A DNA stretch of 29,204 nt from an uncultured Ruminococcus sp. (lineage in GTDB: Bacteria; Bacillota; Clostridia; Oscillospirales; Ruminococcaceae), in the NCBI GenBank assembly GCA_947177375.1, contig CAMWUF010000001.1:1-29204 (forward strand), given 5' to 3'. A model generated the notes under the pieces. The model did not search any database and had not been told where the DNA came from. It worked only from the letters and a program-made list of their open reading frames with translations. Each line of letters begins with the position of its first letter. Position 1 is the stretch's first letter. Below, piece by piece: positions 1-9,178 of the stretch. The translations under genes were made by a program, and so were the position numbers.

Positions 1-93
1 CCCCCCTCCCCCCCCACCTTTAGTTCTCGACCACACCTGAGCATCTGAGCTCCTGAGATGTCTCGTGGGCCCTGAGATGTGAAAAAGAGACAG
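1..93. other. Sequencing adapter contamination (Nextera-like), not genomic
   Basis: Bases 60-93 match the 34-base Nextera read-2 transposon adapter at 30 of 34 positions; the mismatches are at 71, 73, 82 and 84. The last 19 bases (75-93) correspond to the Tn5 mosaic end, ending in AGAGACAG. Bases 52-59 read CCTGAGAT, which I recall as a standard Nextera i7 index (read in reverse as ATCTCAGG). Bases 1-16 are nearly pure C, which is poly-G when read outward, as expected when a two-colour instrument runs off the end of a short insert. The segment is also visibly more GC-rich than the rest. Genomic sequence starts at about base 94. Confidence 0.9.
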
Positions 94-313
94 CTCCTAT
101 CAGAGTGTGCAAAACAGAACATTTCACTCCGTTGCATTTATTGGGCAAAGTCTGCGACCTTGATGGCTATAACTTCTCACAAATTTTCTAAAAAAATTTA
201 TTTTTTCTCCAAAAAAATTTAAGTGAGAAGTTTTTATCTGCTCCGCAGTTGGGAAATTCCCAAACCCTTTTTTATAATTTTTATAACTAGCTTGTTAAAC
301 AAACTAGGAATTT
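94..313. other. Non-coding stretch with several inverted repeats
   Basis: No credible gene is seen. The stretch holds a chain of dyads: 171-180 with 223-232 (10 of 10, extended by AAATTT at 181-186 and 215-220), 249-263 (TTGGGAA, A, TTCCCAA), and 287-296 with 298-307 (one mismatch). None is followed by a clean U-run in the minus direction, so a classical terminator for the operon is not evident. In the plus direction the 249-263 dyad is followed by T-rich sequence. It may be the 3' end of the operon transcript or part of a transfer origin; neither is demonstrated. Confidence 0.5.
171..232. repeat. Long-loop inverted repeat
   Basis: The arms AACTTCTCAC (171-180) and GTGAGAAGTT (223-232) are perfect reverse complements. 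AAATTT follows the left arm and, with a two-base bulge, precedes the right arm. The loop is almost pure A/T. Its role is unknown. Confidence 0.6.
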
Positions 314-634
314 TTAATTGTTATTTTTTGTTTTTCCAATTCTGTCAAAATAGTTTTCTGGTGTTTCTTCAATCGCATTGACATAAATTGAAAATAGTTT
401 GATAAGCAATGCTGCTTCATGCTCATAAAAATAAATAACAACTTGCTCTTCATCATTGTATATGAATTTTCTTCCATGATTCAAAATCTTATTTTTTAAT
501 CGTTTGGCATATACGCTGTATTTATTTGTTGTATCAATAGCAATATAATTTTCTAAAACAGAAATCATAGAATTTAGAAAATCTCTTGTCATGAAAACTT
601 CCACAGCACCACGTCTGCTTTTATTATTGTTCAC
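314..634 (-). CDS. Small conserved-looking hypothetical protein (106 aa)
   Basis: I do not recognise this protein. The start is GTG at 634, which overlaps the TGA stop of the upstream Toprim gene (GTGA). A strong ribosome binding site (AGAGGTGG) lies six bases before it, so translation is probably coupled. The product is basic at its N-terminus, soluble and predicted mostly helical, with no signal peptide, membrane segment or cysteines. It is the last gene of the minus-strand block before the contig edge. Its position after the primase-like gene suggests a DNA-processing accessory role in the element, but that is guilt by association only. Confidence 0.75.
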   Translation of the reverse strand: MNNNKSRRGAVEVFMTRDFLNSMISVLENYIAIDTTNKYSVYAKRLKNKILNHGRKFIYNDEEQVVIYFYEHEAALLIKLFSIYVNAIEETPENYFDRIGKTKNNN

Positions 635-1689
635 GAATTGCCACCTCTCTTCTTAAAAAGATTTGATAATGATAAATTTTTTTGTTGCTGATTCTCCATC
701 AGATTCAAATTTTTATTTTCACTTTGAAAAACGAGAAGTTCATTCCAATCTTTGAATCCTTGATAGTCAAGATGTTTCTTTACGCTTTCAGAACGAACGA
801 AACCATTGTCTGATTCAAACTGCCTACCCTTATTATCATTATCTACACAAGAAATAATTTCCACTCCCTCAGACTGTAATTTTTTTGGAATCGTTGGCTT
901 TAGTCCAGCCATTGAAATGAATGCTGTACCTCTCATTAATTTGTTTTTTTTATCACAGAATGAGTAGAAACTCATCAGGTCAATTGCACTCTCAAACAAA
1001 TATGCCCTTTTTAATTTGCCATCTTTTGCAGGATAGGGCGTAAACATAAATACGCTGTCACGAGTTCCAGCAACTACACCTTTGAAACGTTTAAAAGAAG
1101 TAATTCCTTGAATTTCACCGCCAATAATTTCACCTTTGGCATTTTTATGAATAAAAACCGCATTTTCTCCTTTTAGTCTTTCGGTTTTCTGTGATTGGTA
1201 TAAATTTTGCGAGTGAACCAATTCTTCAACAATCGCAACAGGAATTTTTCTAGTCTTGCAAAGGTAAGCAAATAATCTTCTCATGTTTTGTGCTGGTGGT
1301 GGCATTTCCAACATTCTTTTTATTTTTTCAAGTTTTTCAACTGGAGGTGAAGTGTATTCTGGGGCTTGACTTTTTGGAAAATCATAAGAATGCATTGTAG
1401 AAATATTTCTTCCAGTCAGTTCCAGAACGGCTTGGTTAAAACTCATGCCAAGCAGTTCAGTAAGGCAATCAATGGAATTATTAATTCTTCCCTCTATGCC
1501 ACCACCTTTTTTAGTGGCATAATGACAGCACCATTTCTTTTCAGATGGATTAATGCAAAGTCCAGGAATTTCTTCCACATAATATTCAGTTCTATATTTT
1601 TTCAATGTGTAGCCACTTATTCGGAAATAATCGACTAAATCGGCTTCTCTTGCATCTTGCACTAACCTGTTAAAATCTTCTTTGTTCAT
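631..1689 (-). CDS. DUF3991/Toprim-domain primase-like protein
   Basis: This 352-residue protein has the layout of DUF3991-Toprim proteins common on Gram-positive conjugative elements. Residues about 25-95 form a primase-like N-terminal region containing WCCHY and KKGGG, and about 135-215 match the DUF3991 style (RRLFAYLCKTRKIP, then GEIIGGEIQG). A Toprim fold follows at about 225-320, with the acidic residue at FES (E233) and the metal-binding DND at 283-285, ending near KDWNELL. A Toprim domain suggests primer synthesis or another nucleotidyl step on transferred single-stranded DNA; this is family inference. The start is ATG at 1689, with in-frame stops just upstream; AGGAG is an unusually long 14 bases away. 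The 3' end overlaps the next gene. Confidence 0.88.
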   Translation of the reverse strand: MNKEDFNRLVQDAREADLVDYFRISGYTLKKYRTEYYVEEIPGLCINPSEKKWCCHYATKKGGGIEGRINNSIDCLTELLGMSFNQAVLELTGRNISTMHSYDFPKSQAPEYTSPPVEKLEKIKRMLEMPPPAQNMRRLFAYLCKTRKIPVAIVEELVHSQNLYQSQKTERLKGENAVFIHKNAKGEIIGGEIQGITSFKRFKGVVAGTRDSVFMFTPYPAKDGKLKRAYLFESAIDLMSFYSFCDKKNKLMRGTAFISMAGLKPTIPKKLQSEGVEIISCVDNDNKGRQFESDNGFVRSESVKKHLDYQGFKDWNELLVFQSENKNLNLMENQQQKNLSLSNLFKKRGGNS

Positions 1690-1714
1690 TTATTATATTA
1701 TCACTCCTTTAAGC

Positions 1715-1750
1715 ATAAATGCCCTTAAAGTTTTCGAAGAGGGCATTTAT
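1715..1750 (-). promoter_or_regulatory. Perfect 11-bp hairpin between helicase and primase genes
   Basis: ATAAATGCCCT (1715-1725) and AGGGCATTTAT (1740-1750) are exact reverse complements with a 14-base loop. The minus-strand sequence after the stem is GCTTAAAGGAG, the ribosome binding site of the next gene, not a U-run. It therefore looks like an RNA-processing, stabilising or partial-attenuation hairpin rather than a normal terminator. Confidence 0.6.
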
Positions 1751-1759
1751 TAATGTTTT

Positions 1760-4700
1760 TTATATTCTTCGTGTTGTTTGAAATTGGTTCAAGTTATCTT
1801 CTTCAGTAGGTTGATAATCGTTTTCATCTACACTATAGAGTGCTTCACGGCTTGTTTTTTCTTCTATTGTTTCAATCACTGGGTCAGCTTCATCTTCAGG
1901 GTCATAAATGTCATCTGATGAATCAAAAAAAGAATCATCCTGTTCTGAAAGTTTGGCAAGTCTTTGTTCCAGTTCTTGTAATTCTTCTATGTCGGCTTGC
2001 AATTCTTCTTCACGAGGAAATGGAATAGTAGCACGTTCTTCCGCCTGTTTCAAGCTTAGCTGTAAATTTTCTATTTCATGTATTGTGTCTGTTTCTTGGT
2101 TTGGAATAGCTTTGTTAATAAGATGTTGTAACCTAGACATATTGTCCTGTTTTTCACCGATACCAGCGTCACAGTGGTAACTATGTTTGCCTTTTAGGAT
2201 AAATTTGATTTTATCATGGATAGCATTGACAAATACAGAAAGTTTAAAACCACCGATTTTTGCTTTTGGAAATTTCTGATTTGGATTGCTCATTGCTCTA
2301 TGTACCATACTCAAGAGATATGCATTAATATCTTTTCTTTCTTTTAGAATATTTCCTGAGTCTGTTGTCAATGTAAAGTTTTTCATTAATGTAGCAGAAG
2401 ATTTATCTTGCTGGATAGTTTCAAGTAATTGCTGTTTTCCTGCGATTTGTTTAGGAATATCTTCAATTTTTTGTTCTGTGATTGCAGTTTCACGCATATA
2501 AGCTTTTTTTAGCATTTTAAGTTCTTCAATTTCGTTGCTTAACTCAATTCTTCGTCTAAAATCTGGATTTCCCTCTGCTGCTGCCTGAATTTCACCAAAT
2601 GTCAAAACTTTTTCGTCACAATCTTCTGAAACTCTTGCAGGACATTTGTCATCTAAAAGCTGTGCGATGAATCTAGCTTTATCGGTGACTGTTTGATACA
2701 AGTAACTATCAAGCGTTCCCTCTGTTACATAATTAAAAATTTCTACTTCATCAAAATTATTTCCTTGGCGGAGAATTCTTCCCTCACGTTGTTCAAAATC
2801 TGATGGCTTCCAAGGAATGTCCACATGATGTAATGCATAAAGATTTTCCTGAATATTTGCTCCTGTTCCAAGTGTTCCTGTGCTTGCAATCACGACTTTG
2901 TATTTTCCGTTATTAATATCTTGAAAAATTGCTTCACGATTCTTAGCGTCCGCTTTTGGTGCAAAGATAATCTCATCTTCTGGAATGCCCTTTTCTATTA
3001 GTTCTTTCTTGATATAGTCATATACTGAGAAATTTCCATTATCAGAATTTACAGCAATATCTGAAAAAATAATTTGCACGCCATTTTGCTCTTTTTTATC
3101 ATGATAAATTTGTGCCACATTTTCAACACATTTGTCAACTTTGCTATCTTTGACATCAAGAAATCCCTCTGGAATATCTTCTCCATTTTTTTGATAGAGG
3201 GAGGCAATCGCTTGATTGCCTAATCCAACGAGCCGAGCTTCACTTGTGATTTTCAAAAGATTATCTTCACTAGGTTCTACCACACCATCTGAAATTGCTT
3301 TTGCACGGCGTGCTAAACTTCTGACATACTCTTTTTGTTCAGGACTTGCTGAAACTTTCAAAATTTGAGGCTTGCCTGTTTTTAAAGCTGGGCGTGGTAA
3401 TTGTAATTTTTCAGCACTTTGAACATCCGCAAATTCTTTGTACATTGCCATCAATTCAGGCAAATTTGCAAATTTAGCAAAAGCCGTTCTTAATTTCAAT
3501 TTTCCGTCTGCACCTTGTTGATTTTTCGTTACTACCTTTCCAAATGTTGCTGCCCAGTCGTCAAATCTTGCTACGCCTGCTTGTTCAAGCAAATCTGGAC
3601 GGAGATAACGTGTCATGACGTATAATTCTGTCATGCTGTTACTTACAGGTGTGCCTGTGCAAAATAGAATGTGTCCTTGTCCGAGCGTTTGGTTGAAATA
3701 ATCTGTCTTCATTTGCATATCTTCTGCTCTTCCTGATGGTCTTGTTGTAACTCCTGCGACATTCGTCATTTTGGTCACAACAAAGCCATTTTTATAGGCA
3801 TGTGCTTCATCGCATACAAGGTAATCAAAGCCCAATTGCTCAAATTCAAGCAAATCATCTTTTGCTTTTGACTTACTTTTTGGGTTAAGCAATTTTTCAA
3901 GTTTGGCTTCCAATTGTTTTTTAGCTTTTTCGATTGCTTTGACAGAATAATCTTTTTTTCCATGAGATTGTAATTTCTTTTCACGAAGCATATCTGCCAA
4001 GTCGTCAATTTCTTTTTGTATAAATTTTGCACGATATTCACGGGACATAGGAATTTTTTCAAATTGTTCCTGTGACATAATCACAGCGTCATATGAACCT
4101 GTTGCTACCCTTGCCGTGAATAAATTTCTTTTAGCTTCTGTAGACAAATCGTCATTTGTAACAGTCAGAATTTTGGCATCAGGGTACAATTTTCGCCATT
4201 CGCTTGCAGTTTGTTCAGTTAGTGCTTTTGGAACAACTACACAGGCTTTATTAATTAAGCCTAATTCTTTCTTTTTCATAACTGATGTAAACATGACAGC
4301 TGATTTTCCAGCACCGACAACATGTGCAGCAAGTGTATTTCCGCCATATACTGCTCTTGCAACGCAATTTTTCTGGTGTTGTCGTAGTTCAAAATTGTTG
4401 GCAAGTCCAGAAAAAGTTAAATGTGAGCCATCGTAGTCACGACCAACAAGACTATTAAAAATATCATTGTACTTACGTTCATATTTTTCTTTTCGTTCTG
4501 GAGTTGCGAAAATCCATTTTTCAAATTCTTGACGAATCGCTTTTGCTTTTTCCAATGCAATTTTAGTAGCTTGTGCATCTGTTCTTGTAATTGTTTGGCT
4601 TTTGTCCTTTGGATTAGGGTATTCTCGCTTTACAACAATACGACGTTGATTTAGAATTTTATTTGCTAGTTCATACATGTTGTAGTCACTTGTGCCATAT

Positions 4701-7700
4701 GTTGTTGTTTCATTCTGATTAAAGTCTCTATTACGACTTTTTGCTTTTATCACTTCAAATTCCCCTGTTGCTGATGAAAAATTTACGCTACATTTTTGGT
4801 CATTTTGATTTCTACCGCTTAAATGGTGTAAAAATTCTGTATAGTCTTCTGAATCAATCCAAGTACAGCCCATTTGTGCAGAAATTTCTTCTGCTTTTAT
4901 GTCTTCTGGAATGACTTGCTTTAAGGCTTGCATGTTTCTTTCATATTCTGGATTAATTTTTGCATGTTCTGTAGCAAATAATAATTTTTTTCTAACATTG
5001 CCTGAAAGATATTCGCTACGTTCTACAACACCAGAATAGGGCTTATCAGGCATATTTTTTTCAGGGTCAATGAAGATATACCCTTTGTCCAAAAGTTCCT
5101 TACAAACTTGTTCAGAAACTTGCGAAAAATTCATTGGGTAATTATCTGATAATAGCGTTGCCATGTATGGAATGTCTGGCTTTCCTTTTTTGTCAAGCGA
5201 AATTTGTAGTGCTTCTTCTACGGTCTTAACGGACGTAACTTCAACCATTGCATTGACCGTACGACGTGAAAAAATATCTGCTTTTTTTTCGTCCTTAGTT
5301 TCTAATGCTAGCAAAACTGGACAATCTGAATCAGTTTTAAAAAGCTTTTGGACTTTTTTATCTGATAACAAACCAAACTTTTTTTGATATTCATCATATT
5401 TTTGATTAAGTTGCTCACGCAGAGGAATCAATTTTGAATCGTCAACAGTATTTTTCTGCATGGTGATTAAATTTCTCGCTATTGTGCGAATTTCACACAA
5501 CATAGAAATTTGTTCTCTTTCAGAATCCTTGCATTTAATAGCAATCATGCTATTACCCTGACGGTAATATACTTTGCCATCTTTGATATGAAAGGAAAAA
5601 TTTTTGCCCCAAGGTTCGATTTTTTCCTGTCTTTCAGCAAAAGCTTTTTCACGTTTTGTTACTGTAATCTTAGCATTCAAGTTCTTAATTGCTTCATTCA
5701 ATTGCACTTGTAAATCAGTATTTGGAATTGGTGTACAAGTCATTCGTCCCTGATAAGATGATTTTTCAATTTTTCCAAGTACCATTTGCGGATTCTGTGC
5801 GAAGTAAGCATTAATGTTCAAACCACTGGCATTAGGGTCAGGCACAGTATAGCACCAATTAGGCTTTTTTTCATGAAATTGCAAAGGTGTTTCACGTTTT
5901 TTGAAAAAAATTATGTCAGTAGGTGTTTTTGTTCCTGCTGATGAAAAAGCATTATTCGGTAATCTGATTGCACCAACAAGTTCTGCTTGTTCCGCTAGAT
6001 ACTCACGGATTTTTGGATTTTTCTTGTCAAGTGTTCCACATGATGTAACAAAAGCAACTATTCCACCAGAGGCAACTTTGTCTAATGCTCTACGAAAGAA
6101 TGCGTCATGAATTCGCCAATCTTCTCTATAATCAGGGTCATTCAGGTTATAATCACCGAATGGCACATTGCCAATCACAAGGTCAAAGCTATCATTTTCT
6201 AGCTTCGTATGTTCAAAACCATTTTGAACAATCTGTACATTAGATTTTTCTCTGTGTAATTGCTTTGCAATTCTGGCAGTAATACTATCAATTTCAATGC
6301 CAGTAATTTCAGAATCGCTAAAACTATTGGGCATTCTGCTGATAAAGTTGCCTGTGCCACAAGACGGCTCTAAAATGCGTGCGTCTCGTGGCAAATCCAT
6401 ATTTTGAATTGCTTTGTACATTGAATCAATAATGATTTGTGGTGTATAATGTGAATTTAGTGTGCTAGAGCGAGCATTTGCATATTCTTCGTCAGTCAGC
6501 ATTTCTTTTAGTTGTTTTCTATAATAATCATACTGATGAAAACTTTCATCAAATAATTGTGGCAGTCCGCCCCAACCGCTGTAACGTCTTAGACGATTTT
6601 CGGAATTTTGTTTGCTATTATACTGGTTACTTCTTTTGTCATAAAGTTCTTCACCATTTTCTTCCGCTTTTTCGAGGCGAATCATTTCACGAATTGCAGC
6701 CAAATTATCAGAAATTTTTCTTGATGGGCTACTTGCGTATGCAATTTCAGGTAGATTTTTTTGTACTTTTGGCAATATAGATATGCCACCATGACTTTCA
6801 ATTGCACTTTGTCTGCTATATAATTCAGCTCTAAGCCCCATTACTTTTTCAAAGCTTTCTAACGATTTGTGAAGTGTCTCAGGTGTGAACGGAAATCCAT
6901 CTTCAGGATTATTAATTCTTCCAAGTCTGTATGTTGTACCGTCTTCCAATGTTTCAGTTAATGCCCATCCATATCCTTCGGATTCAACATTTAATTCGCC
7001 GAAACCGTGCTTTTGTGAAAATTGATTCAATATTTCACGTAAATAAGGTGTTTTGTCGTTGTTGGGTTCTTCATCTTCAATTATTTCTTCTGATTCTACT
7101 GTATCATTAATCCACATATAATTTTCATTTTTCTCATTGTATTCTGAAAGTGGTTGCCACATTTTCTCTATCGCTTCTAAAGTATGTTCGAAATTCTTTT
7201 CCAGTTCTTTTTGCAGATGTATATCAGGATTACCATAATCATCATGAACACACTGTGTCGTACTTATTTTAGAAATACTTTCTTGATATTCCAAAATTTC
7301 AAGTCTTTTTTCTTCATGTTTCAAGTCAAAAGTGAAAGTGAATTTAGGTCTATATATTAAATCGCCATTTTGAGATTCAGGTCTATATATTAATTCTCCA
7401 TCTTGAGTATGAAGATTCGTCATGCCATAGGTTTCACCACCTATACGTTCTAAACAAAGTAGTTCATGGTTATTTTCATCACGTCGCTCATATACATGTA
7501 TACCATCTGCAATTTCAGGGAATAGCTGTGTGAATTTTCCGTATAAACGCTCAGGACGAGTTTGGTGTTCAATTTTTGGGGTATGTTCTTCCTTAATTTC
7601 ATTTTTTAAATCTTTGAAATCGGAAATTTTTATGTTCTGAAAAGAAACACTGTCGTCAGTTCTATTTTCCTCTGAAATACCACCTTTTCCGTCATTAACA

Positions 7701-9136
7701 CTGTAAATAGTTGCTTCATTTTCATCGAAATTCACATCAACAGAGATTGTGAATTCATCGCTTTGCTGAAATGTTGCATAGTCTAAATCGCTTATTCTCT
7801 GCCCAATATTCATCAGTTCCCAGTACGGTTTTTCGCTATTGGCAGCAATATGTAAGATTTCATCAGCAGTAATTCCACTTGCTTTATAAGTGCCACTTTC
7901 ACCATTCATTTCTATTTTGTAAAGAATTTCATCTGTTTTACTTTGTAAATCTTTGAAATCAGAAATTTTTAGATTTTGGAAAGAAACATTGTCGTCAGTT
8001 CTATTTTCCTCTGAAATACCACCTTTTCCGTCATTAACGCTGTAAATAGTTGCTTCATTTTCATCGAAATTCACATCAACAGAGATTGTGAATTCATCGC
8101 TTTGCTGAAATGTTGCATAGTCTAAATCGCTTATTCTCTGCCCAATATTCATCAGTTCCCAGTACGGTTTTTCGCTATTGGCAGCAATATGTAAGATTTC
8201 ATCAGCAGTAATTCCACTTGCTTTATAAGTGCCACTTTCACCATTCATTTCTACTTTGTAAAGAATTTCATCTTTTGTTTTATTTTGTGAATCTTTTTCT
8301 TGAGAAGAAACATTGCTATCAGTCCTATTGCTCTCTGAAATACTTCCTTTTTTGTTATCCTTATTGTGAATAATTTCCTGTGTATTTTCAGATTTTTGTT
8401 TACTATTTTCTTCTGCTTGTGCTTTTTGTTCATTTTTTTCTGCAATCTTTTTAGCTATCATTTCTTGCATAGTGGCTTCAATTTTCATTAAAGCTCGATT
8501 TGCACTATTTGTAGCATAAGCTAAAAATGCCATTTTTTCTGATTCTGTTCTTAGCATTTGAAAAGCAGTAGGATTGGCAGGAATAGTAAATGAGTTGTTC
8601 CCCATTTCTAGCCTGCCCGACATGATGATTTGAACAGCATTAGAAAACGATTTTTGAAAAGTTTGGTATTTGTACGGTGGAATATTTAGAGCTTTCATGC
8701 ATTCCGTGACTTCTGGAATTCCTACTTGTCGAAGTGTTCCAGTAATAATACTTTCTTTTTCAGATATGCCAAGTTCTTTTTTTATAATACTAGCAGTCTG
8801 CTTGTTAAGTGTCCAAACACGAGGTTTTTTTTCTTCTTCTACTTGTGAAAAGTCGTATAGTTCCGTCTTTTTTCCATTTTTATCAATGAAACGTATGCCA
8901 GAAGCTCCAGCTTGTAGAGTGTAATCAAGCTGCTCCCACTGTTGCCTTGTCGCTATGAATTGTGCGTTTGGTCTTTGTGCAAAGAATTCAAGAGCTACGC
9001 CAGTCTTATGTTTGAATACCCGACCTTGAAATTTCAAAAAGTCTATATACATTTCAGCATTTTTTGTCATTTCTCTTAATTTTTCAGCACCAGCAGAGCT
9101 GAATGCGATTACTTTAACTTTATTTGTATTTTCCAA
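1760..9136 (-). CDS. Giant SNF2-family helicase / N6-adenine DNA methylase protein
   Basis: This 2458-residue protein is of the type carried by Tn1549-like elements. A methyltransferase domain is visible at about residues 900-1050: SAM motif LEPSCGTGNF near 923 and catalytic motif GNVPF near 989, a variant of NPPY/F. An SF2/SNF2 helicase follows: GAGKS near 1609, DEAH near 1775, CTGTPVSNS near 1828 and QREGRILRQGN near 2118. The C-terminus has coiled-coil and acidic stretches. The N-terminal 850 residues are less recognisable and include two near-identical 113-residue units (about 288-510). The start is TTG at 9136, seven bases after GGGAGG. Its likely role is remodelling or methylating element DNA, perhaps protecting it from host restriction; the last point is inference. 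No internal frameshift is seen. Confidence 0.93.
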   Translation of the reverse strand: MENTNKVKVIAFSSAGAEKLREMTKNAEMYIDFLKFQGRVFKHKTGVALEFFAQRPNAQFIATRQQWEQLDYTLQAGASGIRFIDKNGKKTELYDFSQVEEEKKPRVWTLNKQTASIIKKELGISEKESIITGTLRQVGIPEVTECMKALNIPPYKYQTFQKSFSNAVQIIMSGRLEMGNNSFTIPANPTAFQMLRTESEKMAFLAYATNSANRALMKIEATMQEMIAKKIAEKNEQKAQAEENSKQKSENTQEIIHNKDNKKGSISESNRTDSNVSSQEKDSQNKTKDEILYKVEMNGESGTYKASGITADEILHIAANSEKPYWELMNIGQRISDLDYATFQQSDEFTISVDVNFDENEATIYSVNDGKGGISEENRTDDNVSFQNLKISDFKDLQSKTDEILYKIEMNGESGTYKASGITADEILHIAANSEKPYWELMNIGQRISDLDYATFQQSDEFTISVDVNFDENEATIYSVNDGKGGISEENRTDDSVSFQNIKISDFKDLKNEIKEEHTPKIEHQTRPERLYGKFTQLFPEIADGIHVYERRDENNHELLCLERIGGETYGMTNLHTQDGELIYRPESQNGDLIYRPKFTFTFDLKHEEKRLEILEYQESISKISTTQCVHDDYGNPDIHLQKELEKNFEHTLEAIEKMWQPLSEYNEKNENYMWINDTVESEEIIEDEEPNNDKTPYLREILNQFSQKHGFGELNVESEGYGWALTETLEDGTTYRLGRINNPEDGFPFTPETLHKSLESFEKVMGLRAELYSRQSAIESHGGISILPKVQKNLPEIAYASSPSRKISDNLAAIREMIRLEKAEENGEELYDKRSNQYNSKQNSENRLRRYSGWGGLPQLFDESFHQYDYYRKQLKEMLTDEEYANARSSTLNSHYTPQIIIDSMYKAIQNMDLPRDARILEPSCGTGNFISRMPNSFSDSEITGIEIDSITARIAKQLHREKSNVQIVQNGFEHTKLENDSFDLVIGNVPFGDYNLNDPDYREDWRIHDAFFRRALDKVASGGIVAFVTSCGTLDKKNPKIREYLAEQAELVGAIRLPNNAFSSAGTKTPTDIIFFKKRETPLQFHEKKPNWCYTVPDPNASGLNINAYFAQNPQMVLGKIEKSSYQGRMTCTPIPNTDLQVQLNEAIKNLNAKITVTKREKAFAERQEKIEPWGKNFSFHIKDGKVYYRQGNSMIAIKCKDSEREQISMLCEIRTIARNLITMQKNTVDDSKLIPLREQLNQKYDEYQKKFGLLSDKKVQKLFKTDSDCPVLLALETKDEKKADIFSRRTVNAMVEVTSVKTVEEALQISLDKKGKPDIPYMATLLSDNYPMNFSQVSEQVCKELLDKGYIFIDPEKNMPDKPYSGVVERSEYLSGNVRKKLLFATEHAKINPEYERNMQALKQVIPEDIKAEEISAQMGCTWIDSEDYTEFLHHLSGRNQNDQKCSVNFSSATGEFEVIKAKSRNRDFNQNETTTYGTSDYNMYELANKILNQRRIVVKREYPNPKDKSQTITRTDAQATKIALEKAKAIRQEFEKWIFATPERKEKYERKYNDIFNSLVGRDYDGSHLTFSGLANNFELRQHQKNCVARAVYGGNTLAAHVVGAGKSAVMFTSVMKKKELGLINKACVVVPKALTEQTASEWRKLYPDAKILTVTNDDLSTEAKRNLFTARVATGSYDAVIMSQEQFEKIPMSREYRAKFIQKEIDDLADMLREKKLQSHGKKDYSVKAIEKAKKQLEAKLEKLLNPKSKSKAKDDLLEFEQLGFDYLVCDEAHAYKNGFVVTKMTNVAGVTTRPSGRAEDMQMKTDYFNQTLGQGHILFCTGTPVSNSMTELYVMTRYLRPDLLEQAGVARFDDWAATFGKVVTKNQQGADGKLKLRTAFAKFANLPELMAMYKEFADVQSAEKLQLPRPALKTGKPQILKVSASPEQKEYVRSLARRAKAISDGVVEPSEDNLLKITSEARLVGLGNQAIASLYQKNGEDIPEGFLDVKDSKVDKCVENVAQIYHDKKEQNGVQIIFSDIAVNSDNGNFSVYDYIKKELIEKGIPEDEIIFAPKADAKNREAIFQDINNGKYKVVIASTGTLGTGANIQENLYALHHVDIPWKPSDFEQREGRILRQGNNFDEVEIFNYVTEGTLDSYLYQTVTDKARFIAQLLDDKCPARVSEDCDEKVLTFGEIQAAAEGNPDFRRRIELSNEIEELKMLKKAYMRETAITEQKIEDIPKQIAGKQQLLETIQQDKSSATLMKNFTLTTDSGNILKERKDINAYLLSMVHRAMSNPNQKFPKAKIGGFKLSVFVNAIHDKIKFILKGKHSYHCDAGIGEKQDNMSRLQHLINKAIPNQETDTIHEIENLQLSLKQAEERATIPFPREEELQADIEELQELEQRLAKLSEQDDSFFDSSDDIYDPEDEADPVIETIEEKTSREALYSVDENDYQPTEEDNLNQFQTTRRI
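7608..8275 (-). repeat. Near-identical 339-bp tandem duplication inside the helicase/methylase gene
   Basis: Two in-frame copies start at 7608 and 7947 (period 339 bp, 113 codons) and differ at only a handful of bases. Each encodes a unit running from DEILYK through GESGTYKASG, YWELMNIGQR and SVNDGKGGISEENRTDD. A shorter degenerate third relative of the linker (GSISESNRTDSNVS) sits just upstream in the protein. The low divergence implies a recent duplication or active homogenisation. Confidence 0.9.
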
Positions 9137-9178
9137 AAATTTTCCTCCCTTGCTTATTTAAAATAACTCTTTACATTT

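Noticed and set aside
75..93. Match to the Tn5 mosaic end, as if a transposon end were present
   Set aside because: It is continuous with adapter and index sequence and a terminal homopolymer, so it is library-preparation adapter, not a transposon.
249..273. GGGAA-A-TTCCC dyad followed by a T-run, considered as a plus-strand terminator
   Set aside because: The loop is too tight for a stable RNA hairpin at full pairing, and no plus-strand gene reads into it.
1366..1638. Plus-strand open frame opposite the Toprim gene, and many similar plus-strand frames opposite the large genes
   Set aside because: They lack ribosome binding sites and protein-like composition; they are reflections of the AT-rich minus-strand coding sequence.
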